The notes: generated by a model not told the origin, from the sequence alone. A stretch of DNA of 64,000 nt from Watersipora subatra (GCF_963576615.1 NC_088711.1:7682869-7746868); one strand, 5' to 3'. Positions 23,601-38,400 are shown, counted from the stretch's first letter. Numbers and translations: made by a program.

Positions 23601-26600
23601 TCCCATCAAAAAGAACCATAATCTGATGTATTTTAACACTCTCAAGTGTTTGTGAAGGTCACCTGCAGATCAAGGAAATCTCTATTACTACAATTTAGCA
23701 GTTCGAATTACTCCAATTCTGTTTTCGAGCTGATCGAGCTCATGATTTTAAGCAAACTTTTTTCTACAATTTCCTCGTATAGAAATAGAGGGCTGTAGGT
23801 ATATCTTACTAATGACTATTGTGTTCTTGTACGATAGCTAGAAGCTATTTGTTGAAATGAAAAGCGTATGAAGGCACTTTGGACCCAAAAGTTTAATCTA
23901 TCTTTACCCAGCTGCCAAGCTGGCATCATCAGAGAAAATAATACTGCTAAAGAAGTGTAAATATTCTTGTTTACGGTTAATAACAAGGAAGATGGCTCGA
24001 TGTTGATTTTTATCTTAAATTATTTTGTTTGTAAGGTTAAGTTATAAGTAACTGCTTGATGCAATTTGAACCTTTACAATACTCTCCTAAGGTCTGTAAT
24101 AACAATTATAACGGGTTTAAAGGTGACCCGTTTATGACCAACTTGCTTTCCCTCATTGCTATACATATTAACTGGCATGCCGACTGCATGTCACCATTGT
24201 GACCTTGATAGCTTTGGAGGTGACCTATATGTAAATTACTCGTATACAGTCTTGTGAGATGTTAGCACGAGTGTCTAATAAAAAAGTAGGTCAACAAAGT
24301 CAGCATGAATGGTGCAAGCATGATAGAACAACTGACCTCAGTTGATAGCGAGTTGCAGCACACATCATCAAACGTTATACTGTTATTCAACGGACCCCAT
24401 ACTGATACATGTATGTTAGCACCTTCACTCTTGGCAACAGAATACATCTGAATTAAGAACTATGATGGTTCCATAATTTAAGTACATGCGTCTAGGCATT
24501 TGCATACCCTTCCTTTTGGAGATAGGACCAGGCGTCTTCTACTCGGCCTCCGTTATCACAGCCCTCAACATTGCCGCAAGAAATCATTCTCTGCACTGAC
24601 AGGTCATCAAGAACCTCTCCTCCCGATTGGATACTCCACCGATCTGCTGTCACTCCTTAAAATATGTTAGCAATACAATAACGGTTGTATACTATAATAT
24701 GTTATAATATTACAAATGTCATATATTACATAAAAGCTATTTAATTAATCATTCTTTTGTAAAGGTGATGATTACAGAGTATTTAGAAGATCTTATCGGG
24801 TAAGAAATGTAATTCCAGAGCAATACATAGAGAAAGTACTGTCACTGGTATAACACAGATGGGTCTAATACGGCCCTCTTATACTTCCTGTGACATCACT
24901 CTCCTCGTACACTGCTCTGTGCGTCTGGAGTAAATGGTAACGATAACAAACTACATGTATCCACCTTCATCAAACTATGACATCAAATATTTTAAGGCTA
25001 TTACTTAAATTAATTGAAAAATGCTTATTTTGAACAGCAAATTTTATGGCATGCTTCTTGAGCATGCATAGTTTATGTCAGAGCACAGCATAGAGAGAGT
25101 AATGTCATAGGAAGTGTAAGGGCAACATCAGTGTAAGTGCTCTCTCAGTTGGTATTACTCTTTATACAGTGCTATAGACAATATTTTAACTTTCACTTTA
25201 GATCTACGGCCTTCCTGCTAAATGTAAAATCTGTCTTTGTCACAAACATTTTCATAACAAAAAATTTTTGTATAATTTATTGACAGAATCTCCCATATAA
25301 ATTGACAATACTTTTGACAAAAAGTTTTACATTCTTGCTTTGAACGACCAGGCTTACTTGATTAGTACGAGTTGAAGTTTTGTGATTTTGTTATCTAGAC
25401 AGCCTTTTTTTAGATAAGATTTGAATTTGAAAAGATTTTATTGGAATGAAATTAAATCTCATGTATTTTCCAACTACAGTCTTAAAAAGTCTTAAAAATA
25501 GCGTTTTAGGCTATTATGTATTTAATCCTGTGACAGTCTAATACACATGAATAGGATTTTAGGTTCACACAGACAAACTACATGTATGCATAACATTATG
25601 TAGAAAGGCAGACAGATGAAGACTCAGAGACAAATAGTTTTGTGAAGTGGAGACAAACAGTTTTGTTCGCAGAATGGAACAACAGCCTGACTTAGTTGTA
25701 ATCTAAATTCCTTAGTCTGTTATTACTACCTATATTATGAGGGAATACCTCCCCGCCCCCTGCTACTCACGTAAACGCTAGATAAATTGAAACTGCAGGT
25801 GACCTTGGTTACTCCATACTAATCCTACCTCACCACATACATGGCTGAGAACTGCTTAACTAGGAGAGATAATATATAAGATTGTGAAAGTGTTTACCCG
25901 CTGTGGAAAATGCCCAAGAGGCAGCGCAGCGTCCTTGGTCCATGGCCGGATGAATGTAGGTCGGCCATTGCTCCCTTGAGTCAAATTCTATGGGTAAACC
26001 CTCAATATTAGCCTTAACAGGAAAGAGCTCCTTGACCTGACTCTTAGGAGGAATTGTGCCGAGGTAGTAGCGGAGGCCGTCAATTACAGATACACCATCA
26101 AACTTATTGTAAACCCTCGCTGTCCATCTGTAACATTTTAAGGGAAATTCTTCTCCTCCACCTGCTTAGTTACATCTCACGCAACAAAATATAATGTGCT
26201 GTATATAATACAATATAATACGGTACAATATACCACAATATAGCATAACATAATAATTATATCATATTATAATAAATATAATCCAATCTAATGCGATGTA
26301 ATATATTATAACAGAGCATAGGAACAGCCAGTCAAATGAGCAGCTCGGGTTTCATACAGATCACATGCCAGCCAATAAACATAGTTATTAAATATATTAC
26401 ATATGAAGGTTTATAATATACTTGTATTAGCTCTGTAGTTATTGTCAATAGCTCGTAACGCTCAGCAGAATCTAAGTTTAAGTCATATGAAGTTATTATC
26501 ATTAGACAATTTAGCGATATATTAAATCTTTCCTAAAGGTTAGCTAGGAAAGAGATAGAATTGAACAAGGGAATTAAGGCAGCTGAGAGCTATTTGTAAG

Positions 26601-29083
26601 TCAAAACAATTCTGTCAACTTTTAGATAAAAGCAGAAATTAAACAAATTAATAACAATATTAATAATCCAAACAATAACAATGGCCAACAATCAAGTTAT
26701 TTGGCTCGTCAAAAATAGAGACTTTATCAAACTGACAAGGCTGGTATGCCAAGCCACGCGAGATAAGTGGTGATAATGGCCCTCCAGCGTGTAGCATTCT
26801 TCATGGCTGAGTCCCATTCTATAGCAGTTGCTCACCCATAACGCCCCCTGTTGACACCCTCCACCAAAGCTGGCTCATTGATACACGCCAGATTTTCGCA
26901 CTCCCACGTCTGCAGGTCGAGGTTACTCCAGGAAGTCACACACTTGCTACAACGTAGCACACATTTGCTACAATGTAGCTTAAACATGAACATTTTGTTA
27001 TGTATGTTCTATTTGTATGATGCCTGATCGTTATCGAACTAGCTCCTGGGTAAGGTTTGTCAGACATTATCAGTTGGCCTTGAAGAAAGGTGAGACTGCA
27101 GCCTGAAGGCCAAACTTTGGTTTGACGGTTACTTGTTTAGAGAATAAAATTAAGCTTACCCGCTGTTACAAATAGCCAGTTTTATTAAACTGCATGAAAA
27201 CACTAGTACAGATTTCTAAATATATTGATAAAACTATAAAAATACTCTTACTGATTATCTATAAATATGACTAGTTTTCTGTTATTTTTTAGTTTTTTTC
27301 AATTCACTATTTTCACATAAAGCTCTTTTTGCATTTATTATTGTTAAAGTTTATCATTGGGCTTCCAAACACGTGGGAGGTTTTGATTCGTTCAACTAGC
27401 TGTTTCACAAGTTGACTGCATAAGATTGGGATGAACCTTGACAAATAAAAGTAAGTAATCTTAAGACAGTTTTTAGTTAGTTCGTTTATTTCCATAAAAA
27501 CCAAATAAAAAAAACAGCTTCTTTAAGTTTTTGATGAATGCCAATGCGCAGAGTGTACCGGTAAAATAACGAGACCTTATGCCCGTGTGCCTTTAATAGT
27601 CGATCTATTAATGAGACTATTACATATCTAGCTCACATCATTGCTCAGCTTCTATTTTCTATTCATTATGACAATATAAAAGGTTTATATTTTTTGTTTG
27701 TTTTTGATGCGCAGACATAGGCTATAATCTAACATTTAAAAAGTATAATTGAGAAGGTGAATTATAGGACAGTCCATCTATTTATTTTATTTATGTCTAA
27801 TTTAATAATCTATTTATTTTATAAACAGGTATTTAAAATAAATAAATTTTATAAATCTACTTATTTGATAAATAGATTAATTTATAAATCTATTTATAAT
27901 TATTTATTTATAAATATTTATAAGTGTTTATAAGTAGATATTTATTTAGAAATAGTTAAAAATATATTTATTTTAGATATTATTTTTAATAGATTTGTTA
28001 TCCAGACTTGTTATTCAGACTTTGTTAATAAAAAAGCAATTATGAAGATGCTAGTAACTTATTATGGTCAAACCTGAATACTTAAATAAAAATGTTGGTA
28101 GTTTTCTATTTCTAATAAAATCCTTCTTTATATTGTTAAGTTCAAATTCCAACTTATAAACTCCAGCCTACAAGAAGAACCTGTCATATCCTGATGATCT
28201 CATAGCAAGATGCTGAGATAATAGATATACATTTATAAGATAATGTTTCACATTTAACTCACCATGTATTGCAGTCTTTTTGAATGGTTTGTCCTACTCC
28301 ATACAGTCGCCCTTCATGAAAACATTCATCTGCAATAAAATTATGTCTGAACCCACCATCTGTGTCCACAAAATCTTTCCAAACCTAGTATAATTTTAAA
28401 CATTTTTTAGCAAGCTCTTTTAGCAAAATTATTTGCAAGTTTGCAGTGTTCACACACGCTTCCTACAGCTAAGGCCTTCTTTGTCTCTCATTAGGTATTT
28501 GGTGTCTGTGTGAGATTTAGTAGTCAGATCGACTGTTTCCCTGCACAGCTAGCTGTAAATTAGCCCACAATCCAAACACAGAAAGATAAACACAAGTGAT
28601 CACAAATTGAAGCGTCTTAAAACAAGACGTATGTTTTCAAAATTTTATATAATGATACAATCTTTAAATTTCTAAATTATTTCTTGTAAAAATTGCAAAA
28701 TCCTACAACCATTTTATTTTAATATAATCTGAGTAACTTGAAACTTGTTTGAAGTAAAAATAGTGTGCCAATCTGCCTCAAATAATTAGTTAAAAACAAT
28801 AAATCTTACTTGTTGGTGGTGACTTGCTAGTTGTTGCCCACTGTGCTAGACACACATTTTCATAGTCTGGACAACAATCCTCAGCATTATGTATCCCACA
28901 AAACTCATCACAGTAGCAAACTGTATCTCGGATTGGAACAGTGCAGCTGTCATCTCTGCCAGGGCAGCATTGCAGAGGTCGACGTGTTTGACAATACGGA
29001 CCTGGAAACCGCTGTCTATGACGAACTGCGATAGAAGTAACACTAGTAGCTAAAAACAGCACTGTTAAGGCTTGCGACAGCAT
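17634..29083 (-). CDS. TINAGL1-like: Tubulointerstitial nephritis antigen-like protein (secreted cathepsin-B pseudoprotease)
   Basis: Nine exons join in frame to 433 aa: 29083-28810, 28329-28263, 26946-26836, 26127-25898, 24655-24508, 20412-20220, 19137-19022, 18886-18856, 17765-17634, all with GT/AG introns and matching phases. A signal peptide ([17 protein letters not shown]) is followed by a Cys-rich somatomedin-B-like domain (about 30-80), a second Cys-rich segment (ECFHEG...DCNTCKC...WECENLAC), then a peptidase C1 domain. The active-site motif reads [11 protein letters not shown]: Ser220 replaces the catalytic Cys, while His374 (GTHSVKI) and Asn394 (NSWG) remain. This is the known state of TINAG/TINAGL1, basement-membrane matricellular proteins, so it should not be a protease. 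Human TINAGL1 is a little longer (467 aa). It starts from ATG 29083; an upstream in-frame TTG is not needed. Confidence 0.92.
17766..20219. other. Introns 6-8 of the TINAG-like gene
   Basis: Intron 8 is 17766-18855, intron 7 is 18887-19021 (135 bp) and intron 6 is 19138-20219; exons 7 and 8 lie between them. Intron 8 carries a two-copy AT-rich repeat (TAATACTTGTAGTAATTATA) at 18660-18745. Intron 6 carries dispersed-repeat copy 2. Confidence 0.8.
19255..19875. repeat. Dispersed repeat, copy 2
   Basis: Diverged relative of 12125-13060, in the same orientation on this strand, inserted in intron 6 of the TINAG-like gene. It is shorter in the middle than copy 1. Confidence 0.7.
20413..24507. other. 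Intron 5 of the TINAG-like gene (4.1 kb)
   Basis: Largest intron of the gene. It holds the repeat at 21226-22205. The rest shows no exon with matching phase. Confidence 0.8.
21226..22205 (+). mobile_element. Dispersed element with internal tandem copies
   Basis: Begins with CTAGCTGTACTACCCGGCGT and continues through three diverged tandem copies of an approximately 330-bp block marked by TTTCATATCATGA and AAACAACTGTAAAGGTTTTT. The same start and block occur in reverse orientation at 51130-51525. The CCCGGCGTTGCCCG start is typical of a widespread non-autonomous repeat, but I cannot name the class. Confidence 0.65.
24656..28809. other. Introns 1-4 of the TINAG-like gene
   Basis: Introns 24656-25897, 26128-26835, 26947-28262 and 28330-28809. 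Intron 2 includes an extremely AT-rich low-complexity stretch of TTTATAAATA-type sequence at 27778-27985. No further exon is required by phase. Confidence 0.8.
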
Positions 29084-29468
29084 ATTGAGACGAACCAACT
29101 GGTCGAGTCTAATGCAGGCGGTCAAGTGGAGATGCAGTAATCTGATAGAGCGAGATACCTTTCCAAGGCCTTGATCTCATTACATCAAAAGTCCACGCTC
29201 ATATTCGCTATCTCGCGGCTTCTATATCCTATAGGCAAACAAAGAGCTTTACTGAGTGAGTGAGGACAACTTCAGTGCAACTGGATGTGTATGTATTATG
29301 CTGAGAAAGTTCAACAGCACTTGAGGGTTTGTCAATATGTCCGTACTGTTTAACTTACAGAAATTTTAAGTCTAAGGTTTTGCGCTGTGTTTTACGCATC
29401 GCGGTACATGACTCTGCTCCATGTGATGCTAGTTTAGGCTATGTTAATTTTAAGAAGCTGGAACAATC
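29084..29468. promoter_or_regulatory. Head-to-head intergenic region, candidate bidirectional promoter
   Basis: Only 385 bp separate the start codons of the TINAG-like gene (-) and the NHL-TM gene (+). It must contain both 5'UTRs and core promoters unless a further non-coding exon lies elsewhere. No TATA box or Inr is assigned with confidence. Confidence 0.5.
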
Positions 29469-32400
29469 ATGTTCTACTGTTTGCTATTGCTCTTACATAG
29501 TTCGTGGGCAAATAAAATAGCTTTTGGGTATGTATAGCTCATGTGGAATGCATTGTCTATGTAAAGTCATTTGGCAGATTGGGAGCTTTTGTTCAACCTT
29601 GCATTCAGTGCCTTAGCGTAGAGTGTTATTTTGCTCCGTAATGTAGTGATGGATAGCAAGGTTGTGACCATTACAATGCAGCAATGGCTACCCCAGAGAC
29701 ATCTTCCAGCTCCTGTACGTTTTATGATTGAGGTGCTGAGATAACTGATTGAGATGTCAGATTATGGTGCTACTTCCTGCAGTTCGATGCTCATGCTTAT
29801 CATTAGATTTCTGTGAACTCAAGCAGTGCTGATATAGGCTGAGTACAAGTACAGCTGAGTCTGATTGAATATGTTATGAGGCTTTACTTCTTTTTTTTTC
29901 TTTTTTTTGGCATGTAACAAAAAACATCATTTTATTGATGATTACCAATGCCAATAATAAGTTATACGTACATACATACATACATATATACGCACATACG
30001 TATATACGTTCATATGTATATACTTACATATATACGCACATACGCACATGCGCACATACGCACATACATATATACGCACATACGTATAATTATATGTACA
30101 TACATATATACGCACATACGCACATGCGTATATACTTACATATGTACGTACATACGTATATACTAACATAAGCACATACGCACATACGTACATACGTACA
30201 TACGCACATACGCACATACGTATATACTTACATACGCACGTACGTACATACGTATATACTTACATACGCACATACGTACATACATACATACGCACATACG
30301 CACATACGTACATACGCACATACGTATATACGTACATACGTATATACTTACATACATATGTACATGCGCACATACGCACATACGTACATACGCACATACG
30401 TATATACGTACATACGTATATACTTACATACATACGTACATCCGAACATACGTACATACATACATCAGTCCTTGTTAAAAGAAGAATAAGTTTGAAATTG
30501 TCTACTTTTGATTATGTTGGATGTAGCATGACATGACTCCAATTTAAATGTTTAGAAATTAAATAAATTAATATTAAAAATTACTAATTACAATCGATTA
30601 ATTTTGTTATAAAGAAGTGTATGATTCTTTTCTTTATCCAATTTTCTTTTCAAAAATCACATTTTTATTTTACTTTTCGCTTGCTTGGATGCTAAAAAAA
30701 CTAACTTCGAAATATTTTTGGACCTTACAAGACCTTAAAATTGACGCCGCTTAAAGGTCTCTTGCAAAATACAACTCTCTTTATTTTTAATGATATATAT
30801 TTGAAGGTCATACAGAAACGAAGTCCGTGGAGTATTCACCAAGGTCACTTTCACTCCACTGACTATTGTCAATAAAAATGGCTGGCTAGCGGTGAACGCC
30901 AGCATAAAGGCGCTGGCACCTGATTATCAGAATGGTTCGAGGCTCGTAGCTCTCCTCGGTCATGCTCTAGTCTCTATAGATACTCTAGGAACTATGGGCA
31001 TTATAGCAGGACATCCTGAAGATGAAGGCTACATCAATGGTAGGGTTTCAAAAGCCGCCTATTTATTGTTTCTAGCAAAAATGACAGGAAGTTAGCTGTA
31101 TGATAAGGATTAATAATGTCTAGTCTTTGCTCCTTTAAAAAGATGATTAGACAACATAGCACTGAGGCTCCAAAACTTGGTTTTTTCATAGAGCAAAGAG
31201 CAAAACAACAGCGAGCAACAAAAGTTGAAAGTTTTTAGGGGATCTAAATATTAGAAGTTCGTAGAGATGTTCATGTTGTAGCCTTCAATCATACTGACTG
31301 AAATTAAACCTAGCAATTATTTATAGTTGTATTTTTGTAGATGAATAGTAAGTTTTGCCTCATTGTTATGTCATTTAATGTTTTGTACTGTTTGAGGCGA
31401 TGGTCTGGAATCGAGATTCAACACACCATTCGACGTCGTAAGTATCCCGCAGGAGGGGTATATACTCACTGATACACTGAACTTCTGCCTTCGGCGTGTG
31501 AACAGAACAAATGCAACAGTGAGTGACTACATTGGGCTATTTCAGCAGTCGGGCAATGTCAGCGAAGGTACAAGGTCAGCCCAGTTTATCAGACCGACTG
31601 GCTTGATATTGGACAAAGAAAGAAAGCTTCTTTATGTCATAGACGGGCTTGAAGCATCCACTCTTCGGTCGGTTAATATGGCGACCAAAACAGTAAGGTC
31701 CATCCGAAGTCTACAAGCGAGCTCAATGTATGGTCACATGAGCGGAGACACGATATTTGTAACATATCAGCACGGCCTACAGGTTTTAGATATAAAGAAT
31801 GATTATGAAGAAATCTTTAACATAGGCAAAACTAATATATCTGGAAATAAAAATGGTTGGCTTAGTCTATCTGCGTTTGCTGATCCACACGGGGTTGTGG
31901 TAATTGACAACCTTATTACCGTGGTGGCTGATACCTGTAACGATGCCATAAGAAGAGTAGATTTTGGAAGGACAATTGTGGATGAATTATTTAGCAAGGA
32001 AAAGTTTACTCAGAAAAGCGGTAAAGAACCATGCGGAGTAACAGCTCCTTGGGCATTGCTAGTGCACAATGATATCCTTTACATTGCCGGAGGTGACAGA
32101 CAGAGAAGTCAGATTTGTTCAACTGTTATCAAAGGTAGAGAAAACTTCATTCTTTTTTCCTTACAGGAAACCAATCATTAGTGACACTATTGTACCAAAT
32201 GGGTTGTAAGACTAAGTTTTTTACCTTTAGTTGGCGATAGCCTGGGCCCTAAACAAAAAGAGAGGTGATAGGTTTTTAGAAAACATAAGGTAGTTACCCA
32301 ACTGATTTAAGGTCAAAGGTCATCTACAACTTTTTAGCAGTTACTAATGATGATGAGCATAAGCGTTCTAGTATAGAAGCTATACTCACTTGCTGTCTAG

Positions 32401-35400
32401 TGTATAAAGTATTGTTTTGGTTTGCAGTAACATACCGATGGAGCATGTTGATACTCTCAATCATCGTCTGCTCAGTTATTCTTATTTCAACCGTCGTGGT
32501 TGCTGTGTGCGCCATACGGTATCATGACAGTAAGTATACCCTAACAGTAAGTATATCAAAACAGTAAGTATATCAAAACAGTAAGTATATCATAACAGTA
32601 AGTATATCATAACAGTAAGTATATCATAACAGTAAGTATATCCTAACAGTAAGTATATCCTAACAGTAAGTACATTATAACAGTAAGTATATCATAACAG
32701 TAAGTATATCGTAACAGTAAGTACATCGTAACAGTAAGTATATCATAACAGTAAGTATATCATAACAGTAAGTATATCATAACAGTAAGTATATTCTAAC
32801 AGTAAGTATATCGTAACAGTAAGTATATCATAACAGTAAGTATATCCTAACAGTAAGTATATCCTAACAGTAAGTACATCATAACAGTAAGTACATCATA
32901 ACAGTAAGTTTATCATAACAGTAAGTATATCATAACAGTAAGTACATCATAACAGTAAGTATATCATAACAGTAAGTATATCATAACAGTAAGTATATTC
33001 TAACAGTAAGTATATCGTAACAGTAAGTATATCGTAACAGTAAGTATATCCTAACAGTAAGTATATTCTAACAGTAAGTATATCATAACAGTAAGTATAT
33101 CATAACAGTAAGTATATCATAACAGTAAGTATATCATAACAGTAAGTATATCATAACAGTAAGTATATCCTAACAGTAAGTATATCCTAACAGTACGTAC
33201 ATCATAACAGTAAGCATATCATAACAGTAAGTATATCGTAACAGTAAGTACATCATAACAGTAAGTATATCATAACAGTAAGTATATCATAACAGTAAGT
33301 ATATCATAACAGTAAGTATATCATAACAGTAAGTATATTCTAACAGTAAGTATATCATAACAGTAAGCATATCGTAACAGTAAGTATATCATAACAGTAA
33401 GTATATCATAACAGTAAGTATATCCTAACAGTAAGTACATCATAACAGTAAGTATATCACAACAGTAAGTATATCATAACAGTAAGTACATCATAACAGT
33501 AAGTATATCATAACAGTAAGCATATCATAACAGTAAGTATATTCTAACAGTAAGTATATCATAACAGTAAGTATATCGTAACAGTAAGTACATCATAACA
33601 GTAAGTATATCCTAACAGTAAGTATATCCTAACAGTACGTACATCATAACAGTAAGTATATCGTAACAGTAAGTATATCCTAACAGTAAGTACATCATAA
33701 CAGTAAGTATATCATAACAGTAAGTATATTCTAACAGTAAGTATATCATAACAGTAAGTATATCATAACAGTAAGTATATCCTAACAGTAAGTATATCAT
33801 AACAGTAAGTATATCATAACAGTAAGTATATCCTAACAGTAAGTATATCATAACAGTAAGTATATCCTAACAGTAAGTATATCATAACAGTAAGTATATC
33901 CTAACAGTAAGTATATCATAACAGTAAGTATATCATAACAGTAAGTATATCATAACAGTAAGTATATCATAACAGTAAGTATATCATAACAGTAAGTATA
34001 TCCTAACAGTAAGTATATCATAACAGTAAGTATATCATAACAGTAAGTATATCATAACAGTAAGTATATCATAACAGTAAGTATATCATAACAGTAAGTA
34101 TATCCTAACAGTAAGTATATCCTAACAGTACGTACATCATAACAGTAAGCATATCATAACAGTAAGTATATCGTAACAGTAAGTACATCATAACAGTAAG
34201 TATATCATAACAGTAAGTATATTCTAACAGTAAGTATATCATAACAGTAAGTATATCATAACAGTAAGTATATCATAACAGTAAGTATATTCTAACAGTA
34301 AGTATATCATAACAGTAAGCATATCGTAACAGTAAGTATATCATAACAGTAAGTATATCATAACAGTAAGTATATCCTAACAGTAAGTACATCATAACAG
34401 TAAGTATATCACAACAGTAAGTATATCATAACAGTAAGTACATCATAACAGTAAGTATATCATAACAGTAAGCATATCATAACAGTAAGTATATTCTAAC
34501 AGTAAGTATATCATAACAGTAAGTATATCGTAACAGTAAGTACATCATAACAGTAAGTATATCCTAACAGTAAGTATATCCTAACAGTACGTACATCATA
34601 ACAGTAAGTATATCGTAACAGTAAGTATATCCTAACAGTAAGTACATCATAACAGTAAGTATATCATAACAGTAAGTATATTCTAACAGTAAGTATATCA
34701 TAACAGTAAGTATATCATAACAGTAAGTATATCCTAACAGTAAGTATATCATAACAGTAAGTATATCATAACAGTAAGTATATCCTAACAGTAAGTATAT
34801 CATAACAGTAAGTATATCCTAACAGTAAGTATATCATAACAGTAAGTATATCCTAACAGTAAGTATATCATAACAGTAAGTATATCATAACAGTAAGTAT
34901 ATCATAACAGTAAGTATATCATAACAGTAAGTATATCATAACAGTAAGTATATCCTAACAGTAAGTATATCATAACAGTAAGTATATCATAACAGTAAGT
35001 ATATCATAACAGTAAGTATATCATAACAGTAAGTATATCATAACAGTAAGTATATCCTAACAGTAAGTATATCCTAACAGTACGTACATCATAACAGTAA
35101 GCATATCATAACAGTAAGTATATCGTAACAGTAAGTACATCATAACAGTAAGTATATCATAACAGTAAGTATATTCTAACAGTAAGTATATCATAACAGT
35201 AAGTATATCATAACAGTAAGTATATCATAACAGTAAGTATATTCTAACAGTAAGTATATCATAACAGTAAGCATATCGTAACAGTAAGTATATCATAACA
35301 GTAAGTATATCATAACAGTAAGTATATCCTAACAGTAAGTACATCATAACAGTAAGTATATCACAACAGTAAGTATATCATAACAGTAAGTACATCATAA

Positions 35401-38400
35401 CAGTAAGTATATCATAACAGTAAGCATATCATAACAGTAAGTATATTCTAACAATAAGTATATCATAACAGTAAGTATATCGTAACAGTAAGTACATCAT
35501 AACAGTAAGTATATCCTAACAGTAAGTATATCCTAACAGTACGTACATCATAACAGTAAGTATATCGTAACAGTAAGTATATCCTAACAGTAAGTACATC
35601 ATAACAGTAAGTATATCATAACAGTAAGTATATTCTAACAGTAAGTATATCATAACAGTAAGTATATCATAACAGTAAGTATATCCTAACAGTAAGTATA
35701 TCATAACAGTAAGTATATCCTAACAGTAAGTATATCATAACAGTAAGTATATCATAACAGTAAGTATATCCTAACAGTAAGTATATCATAACAGTAAGTA
35801 TATCATAACAGTAAGTATATCCTAACAGTAAGTATATCATAACAGTAAGTATATCATAACAGTAAGTATATTCTAACAGTAAGTATATCATAACAGTAAG
35901 CATATCGTAACAGTAAGTATATCATAACAGTAAGTATATCATAACAGTAAGTATATCCTAACAGTAAGTATATCATAACAGTAAGTATATCCTAACAGTA
36001 AGTATATCATAACAGTAAGTATATCATAACAGTAAGTATATTCTAACAGTAAGTATATCATAACAGTAAGCATATCGTAACAGTAAGTATATTCTAACAG
36101 TAAGTATATCATAACAGTAAGCATATCGTAACAGTAAGTATATCATAACAGTAAGTATATCATAACAGTAAGTATATCCTAACAGTAAGTATATCATAAC
36201 AGTAAGTATATCCTAACAGTAAGTATATCATAACAGTAAGTATATCATAACAGTAAGTATATTCTAACAGTAAGTATATCATAACAGTAAGCATATCGTA
36301 ACAGTAAGTATATCATAACAGTAAGTATATCATAACAGTAAGTATATCCTAACAGTAAGTATATCATAACAGTAAGTATATCATAACAGTAAGTATATCA
36401 TAACAGTAAGTATATCATAACAGTAAGTATATCATAACAGTAAGTATATCCTAACAGTAAGTATATCCTAACAGTACGTACATCATAACAGTAAGCATAT
36501 CATAACAGTAAGTATATCGTAACAGTAAGTACATCATAACAGTAAGTATATCATAACAGTAAGTATATTCTAACAGTAAGTATATCATAACAGTAAGTAT
36601 ATCATAACAGTAAGTATATCATAACAGTAAGTATATTCTAACAGTAAGTATATCATAACAGTAAGCATATCGTAACAGTAAGTATATCATAACAGTAAGT
36701 ATATCATAACAGTAAGTATATCCTAACAGTAAGTACATCATAACAGTAAGTATATCACAACAGTAAGTATATCATAACAGTAAGTACATCATAACAGTAA
36801 GTATATCATAACAGTAAGCATATCATAACAGTAAGTATATTCTAACAGTAAGTATATCATAACAGTAAGTATATCGTAACAGTAAGTACATCATAACAGT
36901 AAGTATATCCTAACAGTAAGTATATCCTAACAGTACGTACATCATAACAGTAAGTATATCGTAACAGTAAGTATATCCTAACAGTAAGTACATCATAACA
37001 GTAAGTATATCATAACAGTAAGTATATTCTAACAGTAAGTATATCATAACAGTAAGTATATCATAACAGTAAGTATATCCTAACAGTAAGTATATCATAA
37101 CAGTAAGTATATCATAACAGTAAGTATATCCTAACAGTAAGTATATCATAACAGTAAGTATATCATAACAGTAAGTATATCCTAACAGTAAGTATATCAT
37201 AACAGTAAGTATATCATAACAGTAAGTATATCCTAACAGTAAGTATATCATAACAGTAAGTATATCATAACAGTAAGTATATTCTAACAGTAAGTATATC
37301 ATAACAGTAAGCATATCGTAACAGTAAGTATATCATAACAGTAAGTATATCATAACAGTAAGTATATCCTAACAGTAAGTACATCATAACAGTAAGTATA
37401 TCACAACAGTAAGTATATCATAACAGTAAGTACATCATAACAGTAAGTATATCATAACAGTAAGCATATCATAACAGTAAGTATATTCTAACAGTAAGTA
37501 TATCATAACAGTAAGTATATCGTAACAGTAAGTACATCATAACAGTAAGTATATCCTAACAGTAAGTATATCCTAACAGTACGTACATCATAACAGTAAG
37601 TATATCGTAACAGTAAGTATATCCTAACAGTAAGTACATCATAACAGTAAGTATATCATAACAGTAAGTATATTCTAACAGTAAGTATATCATAACAGTA
37701 AGTATATCATAACAGTAAGTATATCCTAACAGTAAGTATATCATAACAGTAAGTATATCATAACAGTAAGTATATCCTAACAGTAAGTATATCATAACAG
37801 TAAGTATATCATAACAGTAAGTATATCATAACAGTAAGTATATCATAACAGTAAGTATATCATAACAGTAAGTATATCCTAACAGTAAGTATATCATAAC
37901 AGTAAGTATATCATAACAGTAAGTATATCATAACAGTAAGTATATCATAACAGTAAGTATATCATAACAGTAAGTATATCCTAACAGTAAGTATATCATA
38001 ACAGTAAGTATATCATAACAGTAAGTATATCATAACAGTAAGTATATCCTAACAGTAAGTATATCATAACAGTAAGTATATCACAACAGTAAGTATATCA
38101 TAACAGTAAGTACATCATAACAGTAAGTATATCATAACAGTAAGCATATCATAACAGTAAGTATATTCTAACAGTAAGTATATCATAACAGTAAGTATAT
38201 CGTAACAGTAAGTACATCATAACAGTAAGTATATCATAACAGTAAGTATATTCTAACAGTAAGTATATCATAACAGTAAGTATATCATAACAGTAAGTAT
38301 ATCCTAACAGTAAGTATATCATAACAGTAAGTATATCATAACAGTAAGTATATCCTAACAGTAAGTATATCATAACAGTAAGTATATCCTAACAGTAAGT

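Noticed and set aside
26836..26909. TINAG-like exon 3 starting at 26909 (after CTGCAG)
   Set aside because: It breaks the reading frame with exon 2. Starting at 26946 (after GTTGTAG) restores phase and gives CKCVTSW...WEC as in the family.
29084..29125. Longer TINAG-like start at 29125
   Set aside because: It needs a TTG start; the ATG at 29083 gives a proper signal peptide.
29935..30457. Open frames on both strands rich in Tyr/Val/Cys or Thr/His/Ile
   Set aside because: They are translations of the alternating tetranucleotide tract.
33612..38373. Minus-strand open frames of 60-134 codons (repeating YLLLGYTYCYDILTVM-type peptide)
   Set aside because: Three 17-bp units make 51 nt, so any frame without stops repeats every 17 residues. 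They are antisense to the NHL-TM intron and have no gene structure.
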